A stretch of 64,000 nt of DNA from Temnopleurus reevesii (taxonomy: Eukaryota > Echinodermata > Echinoidea > Temnopleuroida > Temnopleuridae). The position numbers and the translations under genes are program-made. Below, piece after piece: positions 1 to 13,138 of the stretch. Under the pieces are notes generated by a model that was given only the letters and a program-made list of their open reading frames with translations, had not been told where the DNA came from and ran no database searches. The number at the start of each line of letters is the position of its first letter. Positions within the stretch are counted from its first letter, which is position 1. The DNA lies in assembly GCA_036244855.1 (NCBI GenBank), contig BQKZ01000586.1:82408-146407 (forward strand), written 5' to 3'.

Positions 1-227
1 AATTCATTTCAATCATTTGCACCTTCTCTTTGGAATGAGATCCCTCAATCTGTCCGCCTTCTCCCATCATTGGATACCTTTAAGAAAGCCATAAAAACTC
101 TTCTGTTTGACTAATAAGTTTCTTTTATTTCTTATTCTTCTGTTGATGTAATTTGTAAAGCGCTCTGGAACCATACCTGTGTATTGAGCGCTATATAAGT
201 ATCCATATTGTATTGTATTGTATTGCA
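1..227 (+). mobile_element. 3' end of a CR1/L2-type non-LTR retrotransposon
   Basis: Frame 1 encodes the last 37 residues of a LINE reverse-transcriptase ORF, including FAPSLWNEIPQSVRLLPSLD and FKKAIKTLLFD, ending at TAA 112-114. The following untranslated tail has a perfect 6-bp stem, GCGCTC (160-165) with GAGCGC (186-191), and ends in ATTGT repeats (206-225). A terminal hairpin and a short repeat tail are typical of CR1/L2-like elements. The 5' part is cut off by the window edge. Confidence 0.8.
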
Positions 228-3200
228 TAAATGTATCCAAAAAAATTGAATTGTTACATATGAGTCAATATCATAGATACTTTAGTCGATGAATAATGAG
301 CATATTCATTGACCTGAAAATTGTAAATACTCAGCTAGAAGTGATAAAATGGGTCTGCATCAAAAAGACTACCCATTCTTGTCCAGTCAGTGTGTACAGA
401 GCAGGTCCTGAGGGGTTCATGAATATTCATCAGAGATCTTGCCACTCTGAAGAAGGGGTGTGTAGTGGCATTTAAAGGAGAGAGGCAATTCTCAATTCAG
501 GACATTGTGTTGTAAACTAACATTATAAAATGATTTATACACAATATTGTCAATGTTTATGCAAATGTTTGAATGTTTGTAGCACAGTATATTGATCTGA
601 GAGGTTGCGTTTGTGCTCAGTTGTAGAGAAAAATTCAGACACCCCTATCATAATGGACTAGTCTAGTTGTAAACTTATCACCAGTGGCTTGGGAGAATGC
701 TTGGGTAGCAGACTATACAGCTAGCAGTAGGATACCTCTATTCAGTGAGAGAGTAGTACATAACCTGTGTGCTGGAATTTGCCTGGATTTTGGTTCTATT
801 CTGTATTTATCAGTGTTTTCTGGATATTCCAACATTGCTGTTGTTATTTCCAATGGAGGACTAGTCAGAAACCTGGTGGAATTTATCATTTGAGGTGAGT
901 TTTCATTCATTTTCCAAGCTTGGTTTGTGCTGGTTGAGGAGATCTGGGAGGTGGAGGGTAGCCAGAGCTTTGGCTGGGTGCTGTGTTGTGTGGTGGTGTG
1001 GTGGTGTGGTGTACCTGTGTTCCATTGAGTGAGCTCACCTTTGAATGTAAACAGTGGCCCCTCCTACCTTGCTGAAAGGACGCTGGGCTTGAGGGAGTGT
1101 GGGGGATGTGTGCCTGACGTGTGCCGGGAGGGTGCTGCTGCTGTAGCCCACGCAGGACTGGTGATTCCCAATGTCATTAACAATACTGTTCACTTCATCC
1201 ATGGGGGGTAGTATAACAATAGTAATCACCCTTACCCATCTTATATTGTTCGTTCCAATCAATGCAATCATTATGTTTTATTGTTATCTTTTGTAATCTA
1301 TTATAATTTACACTGATGTCTACTTCTCGCAGGGAGGTGACCCCCTGAGTTTGTTCGATCCATTGGTCTTTGATTCTAATTTCGTTTTGCTAATCAGTCC
1401 TTAGTTTGAGAAGTAGTTTTCTTTGCATCTTGTCCTATTTGAGAAGAATGACACAGATGTCGCAATCATGATGAAGTCGGTGCACTACGCTTTTGAAACA
1501 GAAGGGTGTTTGAATGTCGTCATAGTAATTGGGGTGATGATACCATCTCGCCTGGCTCCCTTTTATCATTTGAGGAGCTTTGATTTATCAGTAGAATCGG
1601 AACGTCATACAAGTTGCTCTATTTAAAAAATAATTAATCGATTGAACAGGAGATGTCGCAAGTCTGTTGGCACACTGATGAAATATAATGGCACATAGAT
1701 ACTTCCATGAAGGAGGTGCAAGTTGGCCCCCTGCATTTTTACTTCTCGTGCTTTTTTAGAGACAATGTAGTTATAAGTAATGAGTTATAAGAATCGATTA
1801 TAGGTGAAAGTGTCATTTTTTGGATGCTGCAATTTAATCTGTCACACCCTTGGTGCCAGTTGGCATGCTTCTGAGATCACAGTTGGATGTTCTACGATAC
1901 TCAGAGAAATTGAAAGAGTGATGCCATTTCTGATAAAAAAAAAAAAGCACATTTTTAGAGATCAAATATATGCTGGAAGAAGAGAAAGCAAATGCTTTGT
2001 AAAGATTATTGAAATAGGCAGGTCAGTATAAAAATCATTGGGGTTTGATAGAGCTCTGAAACGTGTGGGTCTTGGCCTGTAACAATGTTAAAGATTGTAG
2101 GCCTAGATATTTAATTTGGTGCAGAAATCTTCAAAGCATGCTAAGTTTGATAGAAAACACAAAATTTACATTTATAAGCATTATAAATATCATGTGTGCA
2201 TTGACTACTCTAATGCTGTTCGTTCCTGTTTACTCTACGCATATTGCATACATGTATCATTATGATAATAGGTCTGAATAGGTAATTAGAAATTTGCATA
2301 GAGGCTTCCTGTTAGCAGAGTAGATAGTGTAATTAAGCATCATCTGGTGGCAGCTTTAGCGCAGTATCTCATCAATTGTTTTCGTTATAGATTGCATAAC
2401 CCACACACATTCATATCATTAGGCCTAATGGCTATGATAATGAAATCACAGCTTTATTGAAGGGAGAAAGGAGAGCTGAGATTGTGAGCTGGTATATGAG
2501 TGCTATAGTCATATTATCAAATGACCATATTGATCATCGGAAGTACATTTTGATAAAACGTTGAAATGGGGATGGTTATTGATATCTCTCTCAATATCTT
2601 ATGAAAATGATGTCTTCAGTAAATCACTAAATGCGTATGAAATATATGATGTATTATCAAGTGATTAAATTTTGTTCATGTGGTACATGCATATCTACTC
2701 TGAAAGAAAAAGGTGCAATAGATCAGTCAAATAGTAGATTCAATACTAGTAAGAACTTAGAAATTTTCGAGTTTGTGAATGTTTGAATATTGTCACAATA
2801 CCTTTCTGCAAATTTGGTGGAGCCTTTAAATTGTTCTCGATCTCCATGGTAATAAATTCAAAGTGTTAAAGCTGATGACTGATCATGATATTTATACCAG
2901 AAGTTAGAGGAAATGAGAGCATTATTGTCCATGGAGACACATTCACACGACTACAGATTTTTATTCCAAATCATTTTCATACCGTCATCTGGTTTGGTGC
3001 TGTCATAATTCTTAGCGCACTGTTGAAGCCGGAATTTACAGCCTTGTTTCATTGCAACAGGCAAGCAGTTTACGTTCAAGTTGTGTGTTAAATACAAAAC
3101 AGGTGCAAAAAGTCTGTTAAAGGGAATTTATGATACTGATCCCAGAAAATAAATACTAGAATTCATAAATCTGTAATATCTGGCAAATCAAATTTTAAAA

Positions 3201-3910
3201 TTTTGTTTTTGAAATTTTTGAAAAGAAATTCGGACTAATTAAAGAAAAAGTTGGGAAGTGTGTTGACGGGTATATTACAGGTCCTCTCTTTCTGTATGGA
3301 TACCAAAGAGTGATGCAAAACAAAGGTTCATTTTTCAACAGAGTTTGCACTACGTTTATTGCATTTTTGTCAATTTATGATGAATCATAAATCTATTTCC
3401 TCAATAAATCATGCAAATAAAATATCACAATATCATTTTATAACTCCGAAGAATAGTATAGGCCTACTTAGTATTTCCCAGGTATATTGTTTATGTTGGT
3501 TGGTCCAATGATCAAAGATTAACAGGATTAAAAGAGATTATAATCAGTAAGAACCTGTATAAACAGAAGGTGATTGTTCAGTCACTCACCTGAACCTAAT
3601 GGAGATGTATTATCAGTTGATTATGATGACTGTGTATGAATGGTGATAAGGTCAAGACAATCTACAAGAATAAATAAATGGGAGTATTGTGATGTAGGTC
3701 CGATGCAAAGTATTAAAATGTATGCGAAGGCCTCATTGTACTATAAAAATTATCTGCATTGAAGAAGTGAAACAATTGTCAAGTTACCTGTATCTGAATT
3801 GATCTCAGCATTTGTATAAAAAATCACATTCTTATATCGGGGCCTTTCTTGACAAATTCACGCAAAAATTATTGATTCCCGAGCCTTCTTCACAAAATTC
3901 AAATTCAGCA
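228..3910. other. Noncoding, no gene seen
   Basis: AT-rich unique sequence. The GC-richer, GGTGT-repeating patch at about 980-1210 has short open frames on both strands but no recognisable protein. No RNA gene is visible. Confidence 0.6.
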
Positions 3911-4529
3911 AAATTTTGATGTACCCACATTTCACAACAGCTGTAGTACGATAGCTTATAGCCTACAGGTCAAATGACAATAGGGTGATTTGATGTAGCT
4001 CTCCCCAAGAAAAGAGTACATGAGCAGTTCGAGCAAATATCTGTATTTGGCTAATTCTGAGTTATCCCTTTCGGGATATTTTCGAGCTTCACTGAACGTA
4101 AGTCGCTGTTGCGGTCGCTGAATATATTCTAAGCTCAAGTCGCTTCGATTTATTTATTCAATATAAAAGTTAATTAAAGCTGGATATTATCTGAAATAAA
4201 ATTCACTGGGAGATTTGTCATGAGCACTGGAAAGAAACAAAAACGAACATACGCGTACGTATGCGCGCACGTTCGACGTTGCATTACGTTAGAATAGCCT
4301 GAAAATTCAGAGCGAATTGAAAAAATCTATCTTGTTAAGGCACTTGCAAACATGGATGATTTAAGGAATTAGCACACGGTGGATCGATCTGCAAAAATGT
4401 CTGTGAGATGNAATTTTGATGTACCCACATTTCACAACAGCTGTAGTACGATAGCTTACATGTATAGCCTCCAGTCAAGTGACAATAGGGTGATTTGACG
4501 CAGCTCTCCCCAAGAAAAGAATACATGAG
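3911..4529. repeat. Direct duplication, offset 500 bp, second copy starting at an N
   Basis: Segment 3911-4024 recurs at 4411-4529 at roughly 90% identity, with a small insertion in the second copy (catgta-type). Position 4411 is an N and is the first aligned base of copy two. The spacer is unrelated and contains an alternating purine-pyrimidine tract. Confidence 0.85.
4247..4272. other. 26-bp alternating purine-pyrimidine tract (Z-DNA candidate)
   Basis: All 26 bases alternate purine and pyrimidine, with CG-rich cores gcgt and gcgcgcac. This is a classical left-handed DNA-forming pattern. CpG is otherwise scarce in the area. Confidence 0.8.
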
Positions 4530-7500
4530 TACTTTGTTTCAGGTGATAGTCTTATCTTGAAAATCTGCAATCACTGTCAGAGGTTTAGAAGGTGTTGTTT
4601 GATTGACATGTCGGGTTACCTGAGACAAATCCCTCAATCTTACCTGGCACAGGGTTTGAAGGTTACACAAACGGTCAATGGAATCCTCAAATCAGCACCT
4701 TTGCCTGACATGGTGGCCTTGTCCGAATATAGTTTGTTCAGCCATTGACCCCAGATGGTTGAAACGGGGAGATCCTGGTTGAACACATATGTAGGCCTAT
4801 ATTGCTACATTTAGAATTTAGTGGGGTTTCTTTGAGTATAATGTCTTTATTTTAATTCAACAGATCATTGCCAAAAAGTTTAATCTGGGTAGTGAAAGCA
4901 TATCAGCCTGTACGGTTCAGTAGAGTAGTTGTATATATTTTGGCAATCGGTGGAATGCAACTGGAGACTGAAATATTGTATAGCCTACAGTCTCTGGGCT
5001 TATCGTACTGACAGATGATGTGTCGGATCTGTAGAATTGCATAGTTTAGCGTATAGATAAAATGTACTACTACCGTTGCTTGATTTTTTTGTGGGAAGAT
5101 AATATTTTTCAGCTTTGATAGTGGTTTGTAATTTTGGTAACAGCTGTTACATTGTATTGTCTCACATGTATGAAAGCATGAATGTAAGAAAGTGATGGCA
5201 GGAATGCCACACAGAATGATTTCCAAGTATTGTAGACCAACCATGGACTTATAATGATGAGGGGGAGATTGAGAAGGCCAAGAACCAACTTGAGCCATTA
5301 CACTAGCATTTTTTATACACTAGCGTTTTCGTAGGTCATTGGCATAGGACATTAAATTTGACTGACTGTTCCTTCAACTTGCAAGATGAGAATATTCTTC
5401 TTTATGTATGACGCGACATAACCTTGAGAAAGTGAAAGGAGGAGGAACATATCCTGACCCAATCTCCCCCTCATTCTCTGCACCCCTATGACTCATCCCA
5501 CCTCCACTTCCTCCACCCCTAAACACAGGGAACCTCCCTAATCTACCCCCTTCTTTATGCCGTCGTCTCAAGGAACACTAAACCACTTCCTTTCACCTCA
5601 GAAAAGGCACCTATGAACAACAACTGACTCCCACTGATGGAGTGTCTGGCGTATTCCATTGCGTATACTTCAACAACAACCAATAGATCATCAATTTATT
5701 CCGTCCTTAACCGACTCATTCCCCCAATTTAGCTACAAAGCAAAGTTTTCAAAATGCGTATTAGCCGACCGTGGTTGGTTTGCGGTATAGTGATGAGCGC
5801 GATATGACTTTGTAGGTACAAATTTTTCTGATTAAGAGTAGCAAGAGAGGGATTGGCCATGACTTTATTAGCAAATTAAGTATGGAAGGTACTATGTCTT
5901 TCTGGATTACAACATAACGAAGTGATGGAGTTGACCATCAGTTTTTTATATCATGCTGAAAAATTACTCTGCAAGCATCATTCATAAGAAAGAGTAACTG
6001 AACAGATTTTATACATGAGGCAATGTAGGTCTACATAATGATGTTCAACACTAAAGGAAAATGTTGAAAAAATGTAAAGGAAGTTTGTAAGATGAATAAG
6101 TCCATTTATAGTAATGTTACAAGATTGTTACAAAGCAATTTTTTTAATCATTCAAAAAAGGTTATTGGTAAAGTTCCCACATTATTATCAATCGAATAGG
6201 CCTACACACAACAAGCACAGGTGCGTGCAATGCTAATAGAAATGATACCCCTTTGGTCAACTCTCTTTGGCCCTAAAATAGAACCCTGATGATTGGAATA
6301 GCAGTGTTAACTTAGCAATATTGCGTGATAATTCCACTCTCCCTCCATACCCTTTTGGGCTTTATGAATGAGAAAAGCAGACAAACCCTAGCCACCCTCA
6401 TGAATTAACCAGGCATCTAAGTGTAAGAGCTTGAGACAAACTGACAATCTAAGCAAGGCGGTGCGAAGAAGACCCTCTGTTGGTGAATAAAAAGAGCGCT
6501 GTCTTTTTATTTGTATTGGAGCTGACAAGCATTAAGGCTGGCTTTCTCATCAGAGATACTTCGTCATGAGGAGGTGTTCTTTCCGCAGATGGCCAGACGG
6601 ACTTGGCCGGGGATGCAAAAGTGTCAGCGCTGTGTTATCTGATGTCATATAGATATCATCGTCAATGTAACAAATTGCCCGGAAAGCCAATGTACTTTTC
6701 ATATTTATCATGTTGTTTTAGAGTAATCACCACCTCTGCAAAATGATGCTAAAGACTGAGATGATGATTGCAATGATAAGTTGTTTTCATCTTTTTACCT
6801 GATGGCTCGTGTGCATAGGCTGATGGATAGGTTGTTTATTTATTTGGGGCTCTGGTAAACGTCTTCCATTGTTAGCCCACCTTTGTCAAACACAGAGTCT
6901 TGTGTACTTCTACAGATCCATCATAACACTGGTCTCATGTTTGTAACATTTCTTTGTGTTTGTAGTGGAATAGCCCAAAATTTGAAGGGTTCAGGAAACC
7001 TCATCATCTTTGTGTATATTATCACGTCATTGAGGCCTGCGACAGTTCCTTGTTTTGACTGCAATCCTGTCTGATAGAATTTCATGTTTACTTTTAATAA
7101 TTACTCATCTGGTGTTTAAATTCACACTCTGGTCCAAATTTGTTGTTTGTTTTCTAGAGTAAAATTAAACTAAGAGGTTATTTTGATAGATTGATTTAGG
7201 AAAAGCTCCATTGAGCATAATTAATTAATTGCTAGTACAGTGGTTGTGGTGGTGTACAAGGCAATGGTGCGTGGATGACTATTTTATGAGTCAGTAACTT
7301 CACTTTACTAAAATTGAGAGAAAATGTTATTCTGTTATCATACAATCTTTATGAAATAATGATTTGTTTGCTATGTGAAGATAATTTGTACAGAAATATT
7401 TGTTTTTTATATTTCACCATGGTTAAATTAGAATATTATTCTAATCATTATTATTATATTTTATGTTGTAGGAAGTAGGTATATAAAATTTAGGCAAATG

Positions 7501-9691
7501 AAACGCAAACCTGCTGGGTTGTAATATAAGGGTTTTCAAATTGTTTATTTACTTTTTATTCTTCTCAACTCAAGTCACTGTTTCCTCAGATAAGTCTGTG
7601 GACGAAATTTAACCTTCGCCTCCATATGATATTATTATCTTTATTCCTGAATTCTCCTGAACAATTTCTTTTGTTCTTCAAAGTTCTTGGTTCAAGGTAA
7701 ATCCATTGCAATTTGATGATCAATGATACATGAAAATACAATCAATCATTGTATTTACAAGTGATTCATATTTCTATTATAAAGAAGAGTCCATAAGCTA
7801 ATAGATTTACTTTGTTGCAAGGCTTATGCCATTAACACTGAAATTCAGAGAAAGATTTTTTTGCATTGGATTGAAAACAACTTTATCGTTTGTTGTCTGT
7901 CATGTGATTGCTGTGTAGAAATTCTTCTTTTTTTCACAAGAAAGAAAATAAATAGCTAATGGCATGAGTGGTCTGTCCTTGCAGATGATTTAGAAAACTG
8001 TAAAGTAAACACTTTTATGGAGAGCGAGTCTTCTGGTGTGCTGTAAATCATAAAAGAATTAAGTATTTTTCCCCATAAACTAGGGCAATTGTGAATATGT
8101 CTTTCATATATTGAGTGAATAACAGCTGAACTCAGTTTTGTATTACTTTCATTGTGACGTAGGTGAGAAGAGGTATTTAGTTGTAATCGATTTCAGCTCT
8201 CCTTCGTGGCGCGACTGTTTGGTGAAACTAGGAAGGGGATTCAGACATTCGCCCTTGTAAATATTGCATGCATCCAATCAGCAACACCATGTGTTAAAAT
8301 TGGAGACTCATTACATCACAGACTAGTAGATATGAATGGGGGAGGGGGGGGGGTACATGAATGGCTTCCGTAATTGCATGTATTCGGAGACAAGATGTCC
8401 GTCTGTGTAATTATGTCTCATCATGGTCAGGAAGACTGTAAAGCGGGGATGCAAGTTCTGTATGATTCTTAGATGATTGCTTGGACAAAAGATTCGCTGT
8501 GCACTCAGTAACTGTAGTTGGATTGTCTTGAATCGAATGTGCTATGCAGGGCTTGAAAAAGAATCATCACGTGAAACTATGAGCTGAGGTTGTGAGGAGC
8601 TGAAGTTGTGAGACGCTGAGTTGGCACTGATCCAAGCAAACTCCTACAACAACAAACCTTCCACTCTCATCTTTCTCCCACTACCTGGAGACCTCTGGTC
8701 CTGGTTGCCATGGAAACTGCTGCCCTTTAAATCCTTGGGTTTAGCCAGGTTTCCCCCAGGGGTACTCATTAGGGGTTGTGTTCAGGGGTGCGTTGTTGAC
8801 CACTCTGTGGGGGTGTCTGGTGGTAGCGGTCCAGGGTAATGTGAGGGTTATGTTTCATGGTTCATGCTGTGAGGGTCCTGGGCCATAACAGACCAACAGA
8901 GACTGGTCCAAGGTCCAGACCCTCCTCATATGTTTGGTTTGGACAACTGGTCTCCTTTGTTGATTATTGTTCATTGTGAATGGAAAACAATAGCTGGAGA
9001 GCAAGCAGAGAATTTCAAGCTAAAAGGGAGTTAACTCCCATCATCTAATGCTCTTTTATCTTGTTAGAGGAAATGCAAAAAAAAATGTTTGTAAGATGGT
9101 CCCCTTGCATTTCACCAAAGCTCATTTTTCCTGATGCTACATATGGGGCATTCTATTCATATATTATTTGAAATCAAGGAATTGTGTATGTGTTAAGTAG
9201 ATTTTGCTAATTTGGAACCTCGCTAAACTGGCATGTGTACTACTACTTACTAGGCTAGCCAGTCTATATGTTTTGTCCTAATTCTCATTGCGGATCCAAA
9301 GGTCAGTTTGGTCTAACATCTGAAAATTGATGTAGTTCAAGGACTCCATGAAACTGACTAACAATCATTGTGTCAGTCACTATAGCTGTCTCCTGTTCTT
9401 GATTCCACTTTGCCAAAAAATCGTTCTTCCAATTTGCAACCTGCCTAACATAGAACAGGTGATGATGAATGGGGAAAACAACTCGCAATGTCATTTTCTT
9501 GATGTTTTTTAACAAAAGTTTGTCATAAAAATGTAGGCCTATGATGAAAATTGATTTGCTTTCCCAATACTATAGTCCAGGGAGCTCTCCTTGCTCTGGC
9601 TGTAGGCCTATATGTATGTTGCTGAAATTATATGCCCTGGCTAGTTGGTTTATTTTAGAGCTATAGTTTGTAAGGGGAAAAGAGAGAGAAA

Positions 9692-9707
9692 GGGGGGGGG
9701 GGGGGGG
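9692..9707. repeat. Poly-G tract (16)
   Basis: Sixteen consecutive G bases after a GA-rich stretch. Confidence 0.95.
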
Positions 9708-10708
9708 CGCGGGTGGATGTGATATGTGATCCGCCAGAGGTCAATGCGTGACCCCCTGTCAGTTACAGGTCTGTCAGTACAGGCTTGATTTGATCTGAGA
9801 GAGTGGTTCGAATAGAGGTTACAAACAAGTAGCCTGTCTCCTATTGGTCAACATATAAACCAGTTTTCGTTTTCTCTCAAATCATGCAGTGTTGCCTTCA
9901 TCATGCAGAGTTTGGGCAAATAACCTCCCCGCTGGGCTCGATGATTGTTAGGGAAGAGAGCAAAAAATGCTGTTTTTAAAGATTTTCGAAAGAGGTATTG
10001 TAGTTGATAATAAGTTTTTCATACAGGTTCAACTCATTACCAAACTTGAGGTTTTCTCAATTGCACGAGATATATTGTGATCTTGCCGTGATCAATCATG
10101 GTTGCCTATTCCCGCTTTGTCCCATCGAGTACGACCTGTTTTCTTGTATTATCACCCCTGATTATCAGTTGGATTATCAATTGTACCCACTCATAATCAT
10201 ATCTTTTCAGAATAATCCTAGAAATCAGTATTGCTCCTCTCCTCTGCTTTTGTGATTCATGCTCTTTGGAAATCTTTGTACCGTGTCAAGCCATTTTCTA
10301 TGACTTTTGTATTCAAATCTGGCTTTTTACCAATTTTTGTGTTTTTTCAAACTTTTCGGTGCATGATTTTCTCTAGGTTCAACCCCCTGAAGCAGTGTAT
10401 TATTTTTCATGAATAGTCTTTTCTATCCAAACCCATTAGAATCATTAAGATATTTTTTCTCTCAAACTGAGGTATCTAGTATGAATATGATATTATATAT
10501 GCACTTCAATAAAATGCATAAGTACAGGCTCATTCATTGTCAAACAATTTGATGGTGACAAGTTATCATTGCTAGTTAGCCTATTTTCTCAGGAAAGTTC
10601 ATTTTCTTTGTAGAAGCATGTAGCTGTTCTTGATCTCTTCATTATCTCATAAAACGGTGAAAAGAGAATCAGCATCATATTCATAATGTAGGCATATAGG
10701 CATAGTCC

Positions 10709-10731
10709 TATATATATATATATATATATAA
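10709..10731. repeat. (TA)n microsatellite
   Basis: An alternating TA run of about 22 bases. A shorter one occurs at 14406-14421. Confidence 0.9.
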
Positions 10732-12729
10732 ATTTGAAATTACAATAAATACAGGAAAGTCAGCACATCTTCCAAATTTCCTAGTATTTATCACTTGTCA
10801 TGTACTTCAGCTCTCTGTTCTGCTAGACTATTCTTGAACTTCTCCTAACCCCATTTACATTGAGCAAGAAATCTGCAGGAGCCCTTCTCATCAATCCCTC
10901 ATGTGATAGAACATGGTTCATGGTCATGTCTTGTATCAAGTTGGCCTCTGTAGGCATTCATGTTTATATATTCCTAAACACAACCAGCCTTACTTTCCTA
11001 GGAATTATCAGAAAATGTAACGAGACAAGTTCTTGGCAGTTTATAAGTTTGAAGCAAAGTGATGGTAGTCGCCTAGGTATTGATATTTTAATGCACTTAT
11101 CTTTTAAAGGGTATGCCAAGTTTATGTTTGTTTGTTTTTAATTTTGTGTCCTCTGTCACTCATGTTCAAAATTTTAAAGAGGGGTTGTGGTCAGTATTTT
11201 TTTCTTTTCAGAAAAACACGAGGGGTCAATAATTGTGCTGTGTCCAGGATATTTTAGATTGATACTTTATTTCACTTGGGACGCCGGGGTCAAATAAAGT
11301 TTATACCATTTTAGCTCTCTACCCCAGATCAAGAAGCAATTCAATCTGATTCAGGGCAATTCAAATTAATCTGGATTTGATTATCAGTGTAAAAGTGTTT
11401 TTAGATTGAACCCCCTTGCACTACCATGTCTGTCTGCATATAGCTCCAGGCCTTGGTTATGTTTGTTGGGCTTTCTGAGCTCACCTAAGGTCACATACAA
11501 GATAAATTACACCAGGTTTAACTCATTTACTTGGCAGAGATTTATTAAAAACTGCTCGCATAATTAATACCGTAGTGAGTGGCGGCTGTTTACTAGCTTG
11601 GTTACAGGTGGGGGTAATGGGTTTCTGAATCATAATAGTTGTAATTTGTTTGAAGTCCTAATATCTCATATTTTAGATAGATAAAAGTTAGATCCCTTGT
11701 TATTAGTTTCCATTCATGACATAAATTGTTTGATGTTGAGGAATTTGATGATTTTAAGGTAGAAAAATATTGACTGTTGACAAAAGAAAGCCAAGTAATA
11801 AAGTGCAGTGAGAGAGGCTCTGGAATAGTTATGAAAAAACAACCAAAAGGTAATATGGTCTGTAGGTTTTATGTCATTGAAAACAACACTTTGGTGCTAA
11901 AATCCTGTACTTTTGAGGTGAAAGATGCGCATTTATTAAAGTTAATGTTTATTTGACAGATATTGTTCCATGAAGCAATATGATAATCATGATAAATGAG
12001 GAATGTACCCTACCTATATGAATAATCATAAGTTCACTTTACAGTTTGTATAACCATCTACGCAATTTATAGAGCTTTGAATAGGCTTTAAAGTTGTTTA
12101 CTAGTTGAGGGGCTATGATTTCTTGAATCTGATTTGTATAAGCTACAATCTGAATTTAATCTGTTGGTTGTGTTGTAAGGGGTTAGAAGCCAGGTAGTGC
12201 CAAGACGCGGGATTTGTAATCCTGATTAAAGGGAGACGATCTATGGATGTACTCACTATCACAAAGGTAATAAGATTCACCTCAACAATTTCCAAACCCC
12301 TTTGGAAAATGGAATACATGACGGATTAAGCAATTCAGAGCCCTCAAATTTGAGATAATGACGCATTTGACAGAAAGCAATTTTCTCTGAATCTGGAGAT
12401 GCTGAATTGGGGTTTAACTTGTAAGTTGTTAATGCCTGTTACTTATTTTTAGTTTGTAGAAATTATTTCTAGAAAATTAATACTTTTTGGATAAGGAAAT
12501 TTATATTTTTGTACAAAAAATTCGTGATTAATCTGAGATATTGAACAAAGACTGTTTTTTAAATTCATTTTCTTATGTCTTTGTTATGATTGCTTTTTCA
12601 AATGTCGTCCCATGACATTTGCTTGTTTTGTAAGGTCTTATGAGGGGCTGGTACTTCCAATAATTTGAGTTTATTTGTCCATTTAGTTTCAAGGCTACAG
12701 TAGAAGAGATACATAATTACAAAACAAAC

Positions 12730-13100
12730 ATCACTATATCACCAATAAGGGATCAAGAACTAGCATAATCCAAGTTCAGATTACTTGCTTACATAGAAGC
12801 TTATTGGTTTTCTTCTACGTCCATGGTCAGAGAGAGGGACCATTACTAATGTTAGAAAAAAAACATAACCATTCTCATCAATAATAGATCAATAACTAAC
12901 AAAACCCAAGTTCAGTTTACTTGTTTGCCTAGAAGCTTATTGGTGAGAGAGGGACTATTCATTACATGTACTGATGTTAAAAAAACATCACCATTCTCAC
13001 CAATAAGGGATCAATAACCAACAACACCCAAGTTCAGTTTACTTGCTTACATAGAAGCTCATTTGTCAGTGGAAAGGACCATTACTAACACCAAATCATT
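12730..13100. repeat. Three tandem copies of a diverged ~125-135-bp unit
   Basis: The anchor accaataagggatca recurs at 12741, 12877 (diverged) and 13000. It is followed in each copy by aa.cc.aagttcag.ttacttg.tt and by tagaagct.att. A poly-C tract follows after a short gap. It is noncoding. Confidence 0.8.
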
Positions 13101-13119
13101 GATCACTTCTCACGCATCA

Positions 13120-13138
13120 CCCCCCCCCCCCCCCCCCC
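13120..13138. repeat. Poly-C tract (19)
   Basis: Nineteen consecutive C bases just after the three-copy repeat. Confidence 0.95.

Larger units (their letters stand above)
4530..12730. other. Noncoding, no gene seen
   Basis: Long AT-rich stretch without a supportable gene. The 131-codon minus-strand frame at 4903-5298 shows no known family, splice context or domain. It holds a G-rich tract near 8339-8353, the G16 tract and the TA run listed separately. It may be intergenic DNA or intron of the semaphorin 5' UTR. Confidence 0.6.

Noticed and set aside
1029..1211. GC-richer open frames on both strands near 1030-1270
   Set aside because: Neither strand gives a recognisable peptide; the base composition alone explains the open frames.
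4903..5298. 131-codon minus-strand open frame
   Set aside because: The composition is not protein-like and no family or neighbouring exon is recognisable.
10709..10731. TATA-like run as a core promoter
   Set aside because: It is a pure TA dinucleotide repeat with no associated exon or start-site signal.
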